DNA of 64,000 bases from Sphaerulina vaccinii (GCA_022570795.1 JAKUDP010000003.1:682001-746000); one strand, 5' to 3'. Shown: positions 30,260 through 40,182, counted from the first letter of the stretch. Numbers and translations are program-made. The notes: generated by a model from the letters alone, not told the origin.

Positions 30260-31543
30260 GTTCGAAGCAGAGGAGACACGTAAGAGAAGAGGTAGAAGTT
30301 CAAGTCTGGTACTTATCTGCGCGTACTATAAGGTGGAGCTCGAGTGCCTGGAGGCAGGATTCCGGTGAGTAACCTTCCTCGTACTGACAAGTGCCACCTT
30401 CCGCCTGCTCTGATACATATATGGCTGCCTCGGCGTGATGGCAGTCCGTTGACATGTTTAGTAGTTCAGCAGCGGTAGATGTTGTAGTTGTAGATGAAAG
30501 AGAAATGAAGTCGAGAGATCAAGAGTCCGATCTCTTGGCTGGTCGATCTGTGGGAGGCTCTCGAGGCTTGGTTCGTCTGCCTCACAACGCGTAACAACAC
30601 AACAGCATCGACAAGAATATGCCTTCCCGCGCTGTCCATATGGCGACCATCTACTACGCTGCTCACGAAAGAAGTCAACATCAACCGCCAGACCGTGACA
30701 ATCGAAGACTCTAGGGCACAGTTAGCACTGTTTCGAACCAGAAAGAGCAGGAAGCCGATGGGACCACGATCGCAATGGGTCTGCAATACATGATCTTGTC
30801 CCAAGGCCTCAAGATCTTGCCTCTGAGCGATGACCTCCCGGGCATCATCTCGCGGTGTCAAGAGCTGCGACTAGACAATATGTCAAGAGTGAGATTTCCA
30901 ACCTGCCATATCACGCTGTCCCGTGCTCGACTCTGCCCGGCTTCACGCCGAGTGCTGCGCAATGCGAGTTCGCATATCGATGCACGAGAGCTTAGAGATA
31001 CAGCAGCGGCATCGTTCGTACCGAGAGCGCTCGTGCGAAATTCGCATATAGTCCCATGCTTCATGGGCAAGACCTCCAGCAAGCGACGCCTGTTGGGCAA
31101 TTGGCCATGTTTGATACTCTACGTCGAACTTCTTCTGCCAATGTTTGCAACATATGTACCAAGCCATGACGAATATGAGAAGCTGACATTCCTCGCAGCA
31201 TGAGGACAAGTGAAGATTCGCCACTTCGGATGTGGTACACCAATGCGGGCGGACCAGGCAGCTGGCGGCTCACAGCTTCAGCTTCAGCTATGAGGCCACA
31301 ACACAAGACTGGCCGCTTCACTGAGGCCGCCCTTCTTCCAAGGCAGCAATGACCAGAATGTCATCAGAAACCAGCATGTAAGTCAGGTCTGAGTTCGCAT
31401 AAGATGTCTCTTCATTCACTTTCCAGCCACTCTCATTGTCTTGTCTGGAACACATCTCAAGTCATATAAGAAACACAGACAAGCAGTACCTCGAATACTT
31501 GTCTCAAGGTTGTGAACTTACCTATCACACTATCAACAACAGC
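30260..31543. other. Gene-free stretch of 1.3 kb
   Basis: Divergent promoters of the ceramidase-like and ankyrin genes. Open frames of 130-140 codons on both strands (30466-30861, 30775-31203) overlap each other and show no motif or splice logic. The frame of the ankyrin gene is open upstream to at least 31427. Confidence 0.4.
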
Positions 31544-32644
31544 ATGGACCTCATCAACGCATGCGACTCGCGTCTGGAGCGTTGCCACGAATATCTTGAA
31601 AACATTGGCAGACGCGAAGTCGCTCAAGATATCAGCATCGTGCTCGATGACTTATACAGACTGCGACAGCACTACGACTTGCTGCTTCAACAGCATGAAA
31701 TGACAATACGTTCGCTACGAAAGGAGGTTGCAAACCAAAGAGTCATCGTTGAGAACGAAAGGATGGCCAAGGACGATGCGAGGAAGCTGGCCCAACAAAG
31801 CAACAGAAGGGTGGACGAGATGGCAACGGCCGTCGCGTTGAAGGACACTTCTATTGGCCAACTCAACGACACAGTGGCTTCCAAGAATTCGTCAATTGCA
31901 AAGCTCAACAAGGACCTCGACCGAGAGAGGGCCAATACCAAAGCAGCCTATACGAATGGGTTTGTAGCTGGACAGCAAGCTGCGAGGAAGCCGCCCATGG
32001 TGAGAACACCGGGACCAGACAGACCTGTCATCGATGTTATGCTCAGACAGAGCTGGCTGAACAATCTGATGCTCACGCCAACCACTGCTTCAACGATGTC
32101 TTCCTCATTGAAGAAAGCGCTGATACTCGGCGACAAGCAAATGGTAGCTTCTGTCCTAGCCAGAGAGCCACTGATCGGCGCGCCCGCCTTACACATGGCA
32201 GCTCTCTTTGGCGACGTCGAAGTCGCGAAGCTCCTGGTCGCACGAGGTGTTTCGATCGACGGTATATGCGATGCTCAGAGCGAGAAGTTTGGACAACTGG
32301 TTCATGGAGTGACGCCGATGCATCTTGCAATTGGAGCACAACATGGAGACATGGTACGATATCTTCATTCTGTCGGTGGTACTTTCCTTGCCTCGCACGC
32401 TGGGAGAGGGAAAAGATCCTCTGCACCTCCGCTTTGGTTGATCAGCAAGAGGTGGTTGAACATGGTCGGCGATGATCCAAAGAGAGTCGTGAGCATACTC
32501 AGGACGCTGAAGAAGCTAGGGTGGAATACGTACGCCAGCCTGAATGAGGGCGGTGACACTATGAGGAGTCTGGCAAGGAAGAACTTGAGCAGCAGACTCG
32601 AGCTGCAGAGTGCTGTTCTTGCTGAACTTGACCGAAATCCTTGA
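31544..32644 (+). CDS. Coiled-coil protein with ankyrin repeats
   Basis: The first in-frame ATG, in good context (AGCATGGA), gives 366 residues; the frame is open about 39 codons upstream without an ATG (to a CCAG acceptor-like site at 31426), so a 5' exon may exist. Residues 20-155 are strongly charged with heptad-like leucines (LRKEVANQRVIVENERMA, LNKDLDRERANTKAA), a coiled coil. Residues 190-300 hold ankyrin-type repeats: GAPALHMAALFGDVEVAKLLVARG and HGVTPMHLAIGAQHGDMVRYLHSVGG. Such proteins usually bind other proteins; no catalytic motif or membrane segment is seen. It stands alone, 172 bp ahead of the GH16 gene on the same strand. Role unknown. Confidence 0.72.
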   Translation: MDLINACDSRLERCHEYLENIGRREVAQDISIVLDDLYRLRQHYDLLLQQHEMTIRSLRKEVANQRVIVENERMAKDDARKLAQQSNRRVDEMATAVALKDTSIGQLNDTVASKNSSIAKLNKDLDRERANTKAAYTNGFVAGQQAARKPPMVRTPGPDRPVIDVMLRQSWLNNLMLTPTTASTMSSSLKKALILGDKQMVASVLAREPLIGAPALHMAALFGDVEVAKLLVARGVSIDGICDAQSEKFGQLVHGVTPMHLAIGAQHGDMVRYLHSVGGTFLASHAGRGKRSSAPPLWLISKRWLNMVGDDPKRVVSILRTLKKLGWNTYASLNEGGDTMRSLARKNLSSRLELQSAVLAELDRNP

Positions 32645-32816
32645 GGATCGAAATGCGTTAAAGCTAGCGATAGATGGCGCATATGTGGAAAGCTTACTTG
32701 AAATAGTCTAACGAGCTCAGCCCCAGACTATGGTATGCAAGATCTAGATCACCATCCAAAGGCTTCATTATTGTTTTCGCGTCTCTGAGCCCTTTGTCGA
32801 TACATCTACTGGCATC

Positions 32817-33785
32817 ATGCATCGTTACCCAGTCTTGCCTATAACACTCCTTACAGCACAAGCACTAGCGCAATGGGCTTCAACAACAACCTTCACTTTC
32901 GAAGGCAACACTCTCCCAACAGGCCTTGTAGCATCAACAGATACAATCGATGACAAGAGCGGCAACTCAGCAGCAACTTTCAATCATCAATTCAATACCT
33001 CAAATGCCGTGGTCATCAATGGCTTCCTAGAACTGATCGTCCCAGGCGGTCAAATAACAAGTCCTATACAATGCGGAGAAGTCTCTACAGATTTCGAAGT
33101 CTTACATGCTAGTGTTAGCACATTCGCCATCTTGACTGATGAGCCGGGTGTTTGTAATGGTATGATCAGCTCCTAGTGTGTTGTATTGGCCAAGCTGACT
33201 TGTTCGAAGGCATGTTCTTCTATCACTCCGATTCCCAAGAAATCGACATCGAATGGATCAGCGACGCCAACAGTACTTCCAACCAGAATAGCGACAACGG
33301 GACTCGTATAATGCAGTATACGAATCAAGGACCTCATGGTACTGTTGATGGTTCCGAAGTCAATGGTCGAGCTCCTAATCTACCAACGTTCACTGTACAC
33401 GAATATCGTGTAGACTGGACTCCAGAATCGAGCAGCTTCTATCTGGATGGAGTCTTTCAGCAGAGAATTGATACGAATGTTCCTACGACTAGCGGGGTCT
33501 GGACTTGGAATGCTTGGACGTGAGTAATCCCTTCTTGTTCTGTTGGTTGTATGTGATGCTGATGAGTTTGATAGGAATGGTGATCCAGCATTCACAGTCG
33601 GACCTCCGGAGAATGATGCTGTGTTCAAGATACAGAAGATCGTGATGATGTATAATACTACTTCTGAAGCGAGCAGTCAGCAAGATGGGACGGTGTCTGG
33701 GGCTCCTATGTTGGAAAGGCCTGTGAAGGTGGCTTGGTTGGTGGTGGCTGGAAGTAGTTTGATCATGGCATATCTGCTGTCGTAA
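32817..33785 (+). CDS. Secreted GH16 family glycosidase/transglycosylase, GPI-type tail
   Basis: Exons 32817-33159, 33210-33519 and 33575-33785 join over 50- and 55-nt introns (donors GTATGA and GTGAGT; acceptors GAAG and ATAG), giving 287 residues. A signal peptide (LPITLLTAQALAQ) leads into a beta-jelly-roll protein with the GH16 catalytic signature EIDIEW: nucleophile E125, helper D127 and acid/base E129. A cysteine pair lies before it (CGEV and VCNG). The C-terminal 20 residues are hydrophobic (VAWLVVAGSSLIMAYLLS) after a small-residue region, as in a GPI-anchor signal. The family includes Crh-type enzymes that link chitin to glucan in the cell wall and broader beta-glucanases; the tail and motif favour wall remodelling, but the substrate is inferred. 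Confidence 0.88.
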
Positions 33786-34220
33786 TTGCAGCGTGCTTGA
33801 AGTCGTTTCCAACTCTTCAGATGTCGAGCCCTCATGCCGACACGACTCACCGCAGATCGAGCCATGGTGATCGTGATCGTGAATCCAAGTTGACACCACA
33901 GGGTGGTCACTTTCCAAAACATGGGCATTTTCGAGATATCGTTAATTCGACCTTTCCGAGATACAGCGCGCATCCTACAACCGATGAACCTCTAGTTTCT
34001 TAGATATTTTTGGAACGTACTTCAAAGATGCTACAGAGAGTTTGGCAACCTTAGCTGCGAATCTGAGGATGATGTCGTCGTCCCGGGACTTTCGGGCAAC
34101 CCTAGCGATCCCAAGGTCCTCGAATTCGTTGAAGAGCACATAAACTCCATGATTTCTTATGACCTAGAAGATAGGATACTCAAGGGCAAGTAGTCCGCCA
34201 TCATATCCGCTCAACCCTGC
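33786..34220. other. Gene-free stretch
   Basis: 3' flanks of the GH16 gene and of the broken gene at 34.2-34.6 kb. No motif or repeat is recognised. Confidence 0.4.
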
Positions 34221-34571
34221 TCATTGTTCGGGCCCGCCAAAATGACCAGCCCAAGAGCCAATTATCTTATCGTCAAGCAACTCATCGAAGAGCACCGAGA
34301 ATACAGTGTCCTCTGGCTCTTCGTCTTGTGGAAGATATTGATGTGGCTGTAGTGGGACCTCGTAGTAAACTTTGTTACCGACTCTTGACACAAAAGTGGC
34401 GCCAGTAGATTCGAATGCCTACTGGACTCTGGTCTTGAGTAATTCAGTCTGTCTGTTGTAGAAGTCCTCGTCCTCTCTCTCAGGTAGAGTGAAACGAATT
34501 TTGTTTATTTTGGAAGCCTTGCTCATAGGCGGTCCGAAGGCGTCGATAGTGTAAGTGGTCATGGTAGTCAT
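34221..34571 (-). pseudogene. Unrecognised small protein gene with in-frame TAG
   Basis: From ATG 34569-34571 the frame encodes DAFGPPMSKASKINKIRFTL and further residues up to TRVQ, then meets TAG at 34421-34419. The same frame continues AFESTGATFVSRVGNKVYYE and on through PEDTVFSVLFDELLDDKIIG to TGA at 34223-34221. Together this is 117 codons with one internal stop. The two parts have similar composition and no splice sites flank the TAG. A CAG-to-TAG change (Gln to stop) would explain it. No family is recognised and no signal peptide is present. Confidence 0.55.
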
Positions 34572-34756
34572 GGTAGTGTGGCAGAGACGGAGAGTGCACC
34601 ATGTATTTATATACACAATCCCTGCCTGGGCCGCACTTGACTCCGAAGGCTTGTTTTAGTCAGACTTTCGACGCGCAACCACGGACCAACAAAGTGATTT
34701 TCATCACTCGACCAAGTTCCTCCATCAGGTGAAGAGAGGCAAATGTCATCAACGCA

Positions 34757-35324
34757 ATGGACATTACGACGGAACGCCTCTTACTCAGACCTGTCACCGA
34801 AAATGACCTGCCAGCCTTCCACAAACTTCAATCCGATGAGCAGGTGACGAAGTGGACGTACGAAGTCGTCACGACCTCCCTCTACCCAAAACTGACAGAA
34901 AAACAGCAAGCAGGGACCAAACAAGACGATAGAACGCTCTGAGCAGATGCTAGACGACCTGCTCGTCCTTGTGAACACTACAAGCCTAGAACGGCCGACT
35001 CTGATTCACGCTATCACAATCCGACCATCTTCAGAACTGGTGGGTCTCATAGGAACTTTCAGGCCTCGTGAGATTGGGTTCTCTCTTCATCCAGATTACT
35101 GGGGCAAAGGCTATGCTCAGGAGGCTACGAAAGGGTTCTGCACATGGTATCTGAACCGCTTTCCTGGTCATACGTTGTTTGCCAAGGTCAATCTCGAGAA
35201 CGTAGCGAGTATCAAGTGCCTTCGAAGATGTGGTTTCTCGCCTGCTACAGAGATCGAAAACTCTTCAGACGAAGCGTTTAGCAAAGACAAGGAGCGCGAA
35301 ACTTGGCTGCTAAGGTTGCCTTGA
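34757..35324 (+). CDS. GNAT-family N-acetyltransferase, frame broken or alternatively spliced
   Basis: The first frame gives TTERLLLRPVTENDLPAFHKL and QVTKWTY, the N-terminal GNAT signature. The rest of the fold lies one frame over, from about 34899: ERSEQMLDDLL, a strand pair around LVGLIGTF, and the acetyl-CoA motif FSLHPDYWGKGYAQEATKGF, then VNLENVASIKCLRRCGF. Two readings connect them: removal of one A from the AAAAA run at about 34899-34903, which keeps VTKWTY, or a 55-nt intron 34844-34898 (donor GTGACG, acceptor GACAG, phase 0), which drops that conserved motif and gives 170 residues. I favour a frameshift. Such enzymes acetylate amines or protein N-termini (RimJ/RimL-like group); the substrate is unknown. 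The stop is at 35322-35324, close to the convergent NCS1 gene. Confidence 0.65.
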
Positions 35325-35357
35325 TGACCCTCTATGATGTATACTACAAGCCTTGGT

Positions 35358-37074
35358 CTACACCTCATACTTGGAATGCTCAATGTCAACGATCTCAGAA
35401 CTCTCTGGCGATTTAGTCGAACCTCGAAGCATTCGCACATGCTCCTGCAACACAAATGGCGAGCTTCCCATATGTCGCGGCTGTGGAAATCTTGATGCAG
35501 AGCCCAGTACACTGTCAAAGCAGTGAAGAAGCCATAAAAGTATGTCATCTGGTAGATGTGATCCCATCCACTACCTGAAGCAGTTCCTCGGATTGCTCTT
35601 GCAAAGCCTGGAAGGACTGGCCAGATTGCCATAGCCCAGGCTGTGATACCACGCCAGTTGAAGCCAGCGCTGCCCCAGTATGCACTTGAGCTATTACCGG
35701 TGTATAGATCTCCGAGATGGAAGTTGCGCTTTCGGACCAGGAAGTAATCGGACATCAGGATGCCAGTCATAGGACTGAGAAAGACACTCCAGCCACTGAG
35801 CACGGTGATGAACGTTGTTGGCTTGGTGACATAATTCCAAGGACAAATGGCTATGGCCAGCACTGAGAGAAAGTACGAGCCGCGTCTTATATTGATCCAC
35901 TTCGGACACAACGCTGCAAGATCCATACCCACCGAGACACTATTAAGCACGATGCAGAGTGCTATCTGGCTGAACAGGAAACCGAGACCTGCGAAGAATG
36001 TGCCTGCTCTGGCGGCAGGTGTAAGAGGTGTCTGCTGGATGTGCAGCAAGAGTTCATATGGGTTCCAGAGATACTGACCGTATATCTCTGCTGTCGCTGA
36101 TGTGACCAACAGCCCACAGATAGCAGTCACGCCGATCGCTATAGGTGCCATGCAAGCCTGCCCGAACAGAGCGGCGTTTGGAGTTCTGGCATAACGAGTC
36201 CAATCGCTTTGACCAAGGGCGCCAGACGCCAAAGACCCAAGAAGCGATTGCAGACCAAATACCGATTCCCAAGACAACGAAGCACCTTTGATTGTGGAGG
36301 ATGTGTTCAATAGTGGTCCCGTGCCGTTGTTCGACGCAATCGCCCAGCCCAGGATTCCGAACAGAGTGCATATTACCATTATGAAAGTGATCTGGTCGTT
36401 CAGTCAGCACAACCATGGACGCATGACACGACTGGCCCGCGACTCACCCTGAACGGAAGCTGAAGCTTCTCTGGTGAAACCATCAAGCAAGGCAAGAAGA
36501 GCGCCTGGAACACGAAGAAGCTAATCAAGCTCGCCGTGTCGACATTCGCACTCTCTGGCAGTGTGTCCCTTAGTCCAATCCAGCTCGGCCCGATGATCGC
36601 TCCCAAAATGACCTTCACAGCTTGTCCACCCCAATACATCTGTATACCCAGCCAAACGATGCCCGTCACGATCCTGTTCAACACCGGCCAGAACCCTCCT
36701 CGCATGCCCCAGCTGGCCCTACACAATACTGTGAAGCCAATATGTTGATGACTCCCAGGCCATCCAGCAAGAACTGCTATCATCGCTGTCAGAAGCGAGG
36801 CTCCAACAGTCACGCCTATAGCTTCACGGACTGAGAGGCCCAAGGAGAGAAGAGACGACACGACTGTCCATGCCGTGGAGTTGACACCAGCGATGATCCA
36901 GTAGCCAGTGTAGCCTTGCCATGTCCAGGTACGACGATCTGCTGGGATTGGTATGAGATCGCGATTACACCAGAATGTGTTGTGGTAGCCTGCATCTTGG
37001 TCTACTGGACATTCGAGGCGATGAGCCCAGTGTTTGACCGTGGTCTTGCTTTTGCTTGGCCTATCTCTGTTCAC
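35358..37074 (-). CDS. NCS1 nucleobase:cation symporter, ends unsettled
   Basis: Exons about 37074-36448 and from 36391 join by a 56-nt intron (donor GTGAGT, acceptor CCAG) in phase 0. Motifs are those of fungal NCS1 (Fur/Fcy-type) permeases: NRDLIPIPADRRTWTWQGYTGYWI before TM1, GWPGSHQHIGFTVLCRASWGMRGG, and TRYARTPNAALFGQA near mid-protein, with about ten to twelve hydrophobic segments. These carriers import uracil, allantoin, cytosine, purines or thiamine with protons or sodium. Two faults exist: no in-frame ATG precedes the first conserved motif (a stop lies just upstream of 37074), and after TVYWALHQDF (about 35510) the frame runs on to 35168 inside the GNAT gene, whereas a one-base shift gives a hydrophilic tail ending at TAG 35358. 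A missing 5' exon and an indel, or decay, are possible. Confidence 0.72.
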
Positions 37075-37403
37075 TTAACCCTGGTCGATGACTATTGTAC
37101 TAGTGTTCATGGGTGTATTGCATCTATGCATTATCGCGGACTGCTGAGAAGTTATGTACTTGCAGCGCTTCTACTCTCGGCTGATGCTTATGTCTTTGTA
37201 ATATGCACAGTACGTCGCGTGTGGCGCTGAAGATCGACAATCCTGCGAGAAAGCTACTGCAAGGGTTCGTGAAAGCTGAACCTGGGATCGGCGAGCTACA
37301 ACAGCTCTCTGCCTATCTTCGTCATTCTGGACAGTACTTACTACAGGAACTTCACTGCTGACGAACGGTACACTAACTCTACACTGCGAGCATTGCAATC
37401 GAT
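37075..37403. promoter_or_regulatory. Divergent promoter of the NCS1 transporter and the 2-oxoglutarate dioxygenase
   Basis: A 329-bp gap between two oppositely transcribed genes. Several ATGs occur on the minus strand (near 37090-37125) but none continues into the transporter frame without a splice I cannot place. Shared regulation is inferred from the layout. Confidence 0.5.
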
Positions 37404-38462
37404 ATGGGCTCAATAGAAGAGCCAGTGGACATCTCTGCTCAAGTCAGCATACCGATAATCGACTTCTCAAGATGGACGCACGCCAAAGACGCGAAAGAGG
37501 GACGCGCAATAGCTCAAGATCTCATATCAGCATGTCAGGACGTCGGTTTCGTCTACATAACAAACCACGGAGTACCTCCAGATCTTCTGAACCAAGCCTT
37601 CGCCACAGCAAAGCATCTCTTCGACCTCCCACTCGAAGAAAAGATGAAGGCACCGCATCCACCAGGCCCAGAAGTGCATCGCGGATACAGTAAGCCCGGT
37701 CTCGAAAAAGTCAGCCAGTATGCTGGTGGCGATGAAGCAGAAGGCGAGCGACTCCGTGCAGTCGTTGATGTGAAAGAAAGCTATGAAGTCGGCTCTGAAG
37801 AGAATGCTTCTCAACCAAATGTCTGGCTTCCGGAAGAGGTATATCCAGGTTTCAAGAAGTTCACGACAGAGATCTACTGGGCATGCAATGCTGTCGCACA
37901 AGAGATCTTACGATGCATCGCTACTGGACTTGGTCTCTCAGACCCAGACTTCTTCTCGAAATACTGTACTGGACACCATAACCAACTCCGCTTACTACAC
38001 TATCCTCCTATTCCAGCAAGCGATCTTGAAGAGGGTAGAGCGGCGAGAATCTCTTCTCACAGCGACTGGGGCGTCATCACCATGCTATTCCAAGACGACT
38101 GCGGAGGATTAGAAGTCGAACATCCGCAGCAACCAGGTACTTACATCCCTGCTACGCCGATGGAAGGAGCTTGTGTAATGAACATTGGCGATCTATTGAT
38201 GAGGTGGTCGAACGATACGTTGAAGTCTACGCTGCATCGTGTGACACTTCCGAAATTTGAGGATTCGTACTCTGTTGTCGGAAAAGAGCGCATGACGAAG
38301 GCGAGGTATTCGATTCCGTATTTTGTTTCCGCGGCGCCGGAGAGTTTGATTGAATGTTTGGAAGTTTGTACGAGTGAGGAGAGACCAGCGAAGTATGCAC
38401 CTGTCACGCAGGCGGAATATGGAGCTTTGAGAGCGAAAGTGCAGTATCGGAAAGATGGATGA
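37404..38462 (+). CDS. 2-oxoglutarate/Fe(II) dioxygenase, thymine-7-hydroxylase-like
   Basis: A single exon of 352 residues. The N-terminal DIOX_N region has IPIIDFSRW and the ACQDVGFVYITNHGV motif. The double-stranded beta-helix core carries the iron ligands H219 and D221 (HSDWG) and H278 (STLHRV), and the 2-oxoglutarate arginine R301 (ARYSIPYF). The stretches HRGYSKPGLEKVSQY and DVKESYEVG resemble fungal thymine 7-hydroxylase more than plant-hormone or penicillin enzymes. In that enzyme thymine is oxidised stepwise to uracil-5-carboxylate, using O2 and 2-oxoglutarate. The adjacent NCS1 permease supports a pyrimidine role. The family is large, so oxidation of another small metabolite is possible. 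Confidence 0.8.
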   Translation: MGSIEEPVDISAQVSIPIIDFSRWTHAKDAKEGRAIAQDLISACQDVGFVYITNHGVPPDLLNQAFATAKHLFDLPLEEKMKAPHPPGPEVHRGYSKPGLEKVSQYAGGDEAEGERLRAVVDVKESYEVGSEENASQPNVWLPEEVYPGFKKFTTEIYWACNAVAQEILRCIATGLGLSDPDFFSKYCTGHHNQLRLLHYPPIPASDLEEGRAARISSHSDWGVITMLFQDDCGGLEVEHPQQPGTYIPATPMEGACVMNIGDLLMRWSNDTLKSTLHRVTLPKFEDSYSVVGKERMTKARYSIPYFVSAAPESLIECLEVCTSEERPAKYAPVTQAEYGALRAKVQYRKDG

Positions 38463-38517
38463 GATTATCGTTTTCATGATCGTACATGCCATCATCATTA
38501 GTAGTAGTAGTACCTGA

Positions 38518-40182
38518 CTAGTACATCAACCCATCCTTCTCCCTAGCAGCTAAAAAGATATCACTTTCATAAAAGTCCTTCATAGCCTTATGCGTGCTAG
38601 AAAACATTCCCTTCGCCCAAGGCGCCTGTTCAGGATCTATCCATAATTTCTCATGCACGACTTTAAGTCTCCCTTCGTCCTGTGGTCCCGGAAAGAAGCC
38701 ATTATACTCTCTCGACATCGAAGTCACCGGAAACGAGCCTTGAGCCTTAAACATCTCGCTCAAGAAACCCTGGTCAGCCATTGCAGTATTCCACTTCTCC
38801 GTATTTGGCATCTCACGCATGAGACGGGTATGCATAGCAATATTGGGCTCCAAGAGCATAACGCCTGTGTTAAGCTCCATGATTCCAGTATCTGTTGACG
38901 GTAAAAGATTCTGCGGACTCGCCATGAAAGTGTAGGTGCAAATGCTTTCTGCTGATTTCTGGTCTTCGGCTGGTAAGAGTTCTTGCTTACAGTGTGCTTG
39001 AGGTGTGTCGAATACATCGTCGATTTTCTTGACTGGGAATGCGTCTGAGTCTAGGAAGAAGATTCGGGAGAAATCTGTTTGTTTCCACATGTTCAATTTG
39101 GCGAATTGATATTTCCAGCGTGCGAACGTGCCTTGGACTGGATGCCATTCGACAGGTTCGAGCTCGCGGACAATGGCTCCTGCTGCTGCAAGAAGGTTTC
39201 TTTGCTCTTCTGTGATGTGTGGTGCCACGAAAGCTGTGAAAGGATACTCTCCTCCCGATCGAGGATCCCAGAGAGTACGGTAGATTAGCTGCTGGGCAGC
39301 TACAAAGTACGGCTCGTTGAGGTTTCCTCCTGGAGTGGCAACATATGTTGCGTACGTTGGGTGACCCTCGCCCTTATAGTTATGAGGCCTGTATCGTCGT
39401 AACTTCAGGGTGTCAATCTTAGGTGGCGAAAGGTCGAGATTTTGCTGGAATTGCCACTGAGAAAAGGTACCTTGGAAGTTGGCGTCGTCGGACGCTGGCG
39501 GAGCAGTGGGAGGCTCTGATCCCAGTGTCGAGCCTAGTCCAGGCTGAACAGCTGGAGGTTGAGGCGAGCTCCCTAGGCCTGGAGTCGCAGGAAGAGGAGG
39601 CGGAAGTCCATTGCCCACTCCATTTCCTGCACCAAATGGACTTGAACTTCCTACACCAGCACTTCCTGCGCCCAAAGGATCCGTACTTCCCCAACCAGCA
39701 TTTCCTCCCGCCTGAGGTGCCGTGCTTCCTAGACCAGCATTTCCTGCATCAAGAGGAGACGTGCTTCCCAATCCAGCGTTTCCTGCAGCGAGAGGCGCTG
39801 TGTTTCCTAGACCAGCTGCGCCAGGAACACTTCCACTGCCCGTTCCAGGCGCGGCTGCAAGCGGAGCAGTATTTTCTGTTGCTGGAGCAGCAGCAAAAGG
39901 CGAATTGCTCAGTCCTGGAAGTTCATTCTTGACTTGCCCACCTCCCGGCAGCACTGGTAGAGGATTTGCAGCAGGCGCATTCACAACCTCATGGACATCC
40001 AGATCAGGCTTCACCGGCGGAGCGACAATGCCTTCAGGCAGAGGTGCAAACCCCTTGAACTCCGGCTCCTTTGGCATCCATGATGTCGGCGTCCTCGTCC
40101 CGCCACTAGTTTGCCAAAATACTGTCAAGAAGATGACCACCACCACCGCAAAAGCAAGATTCCTAACACCGACCACCGCCAT
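38518..40182 (-). CDS. Type II membrane glycosyltransferase, GT8-like, with a repeat linker
   Basis: From ATG 40180-40182 (GCAATGG context) the gene encodes 554 residues in one exon; an in-frame ATG 23 codons upstream (40249-40251) would add a second hydrophobic stretch. A single N-terminal membrane anchor (LAFAVVVVIFLTVFW) leads to a Pro/Gly/Ala-rich lumenal stem of about 200 residues with 15-residue repeats. The catalytic domain starts near residue 270 (LRRYRPHNYKGEG) and contains FLDSDAFPVKKIDDVF, a DxD-type metal and sugar-nucleotide site, then ELNTGVMLLEPN and ADQGFLSEMF. This pattern matches family GT8 (glycogenin-like/GlcNAc-transferase group). It probably acts in the Golgi on glycans; donor and acceptor are unknown. 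Confidence 0.8.
   Translation of the reverse strand: MAVVGVRNLAFAVVVVIFLTVFWQTSGGTRTPTSWMPKEPEFKGFAPLPEGIVAPPVKPDLDVHEVVNAPAANPLPVLPGGGQVKNELPGLSNSPFAAAPATENTAPLAAAPGTGSGSVPGAAGLGNTAPLAAGNAGLGSTSPLDAGNAGLGSTAPQAGGNAGWGSTDPLGAGSAGVGSSSPFGAGNGVGNGLPPPLPATPGLGSSPQPPAVQPGLGSTLGSEPPTAPPASDDANFQGTFSQWQFQQNLDLSPPKIDTLKLRRYRPHNYKGEGHPTYATYVATPGGNLNEPYFVAAQQLIYRTLWDPRSGGEYPFTAFVAPHITEEQRNLLAAAGAIVRELEPVEWHPVQGTFARWKYQFAKLNMWKQTDFSRIFFLDSDAFPVKKIDDVFDTPQAHCKQELLPAEDQKSAESICTYTFMASPQNLLPSTDTGIMELNTGVMLLEPNIAMHTRLMREMPNTEKWNTAMADQGFLSEMFKAQGSFPVTSMSREYNGFFPGPQDEGRLKVVHEKLWIDPEQAPWAKGMFSSTHKAMKDFYESDIFLAAREKDGLMY
39630..39820. repeat. Tandem 45-bp repeats encoding the GT8 stem
   Basis: About four imperfect copies of a 15-residue unit with consensus GLGSTxPxxAGNA lie inside the minus-strand GT8 gene. 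Copies differ at several codons, so this is a diverged coding minisatellite. Confidence 0.75.

Noticed and set aside
30466..31203. Overlapping opposite-strand frames of 131 and 142 codons
   Set aside because: No recognisable domain, no splice logic, opposite strands overlap, so at most one could be real and neither is supported.
17744..38517. A biosynthetic gene cluster around the dioxygenase, GNAT and transporter
   Set aside because: No backbone enzyme (polyketide synthase, NRPS, terpene cyclase) or cluster regulator is present; the genes are better explained separately.
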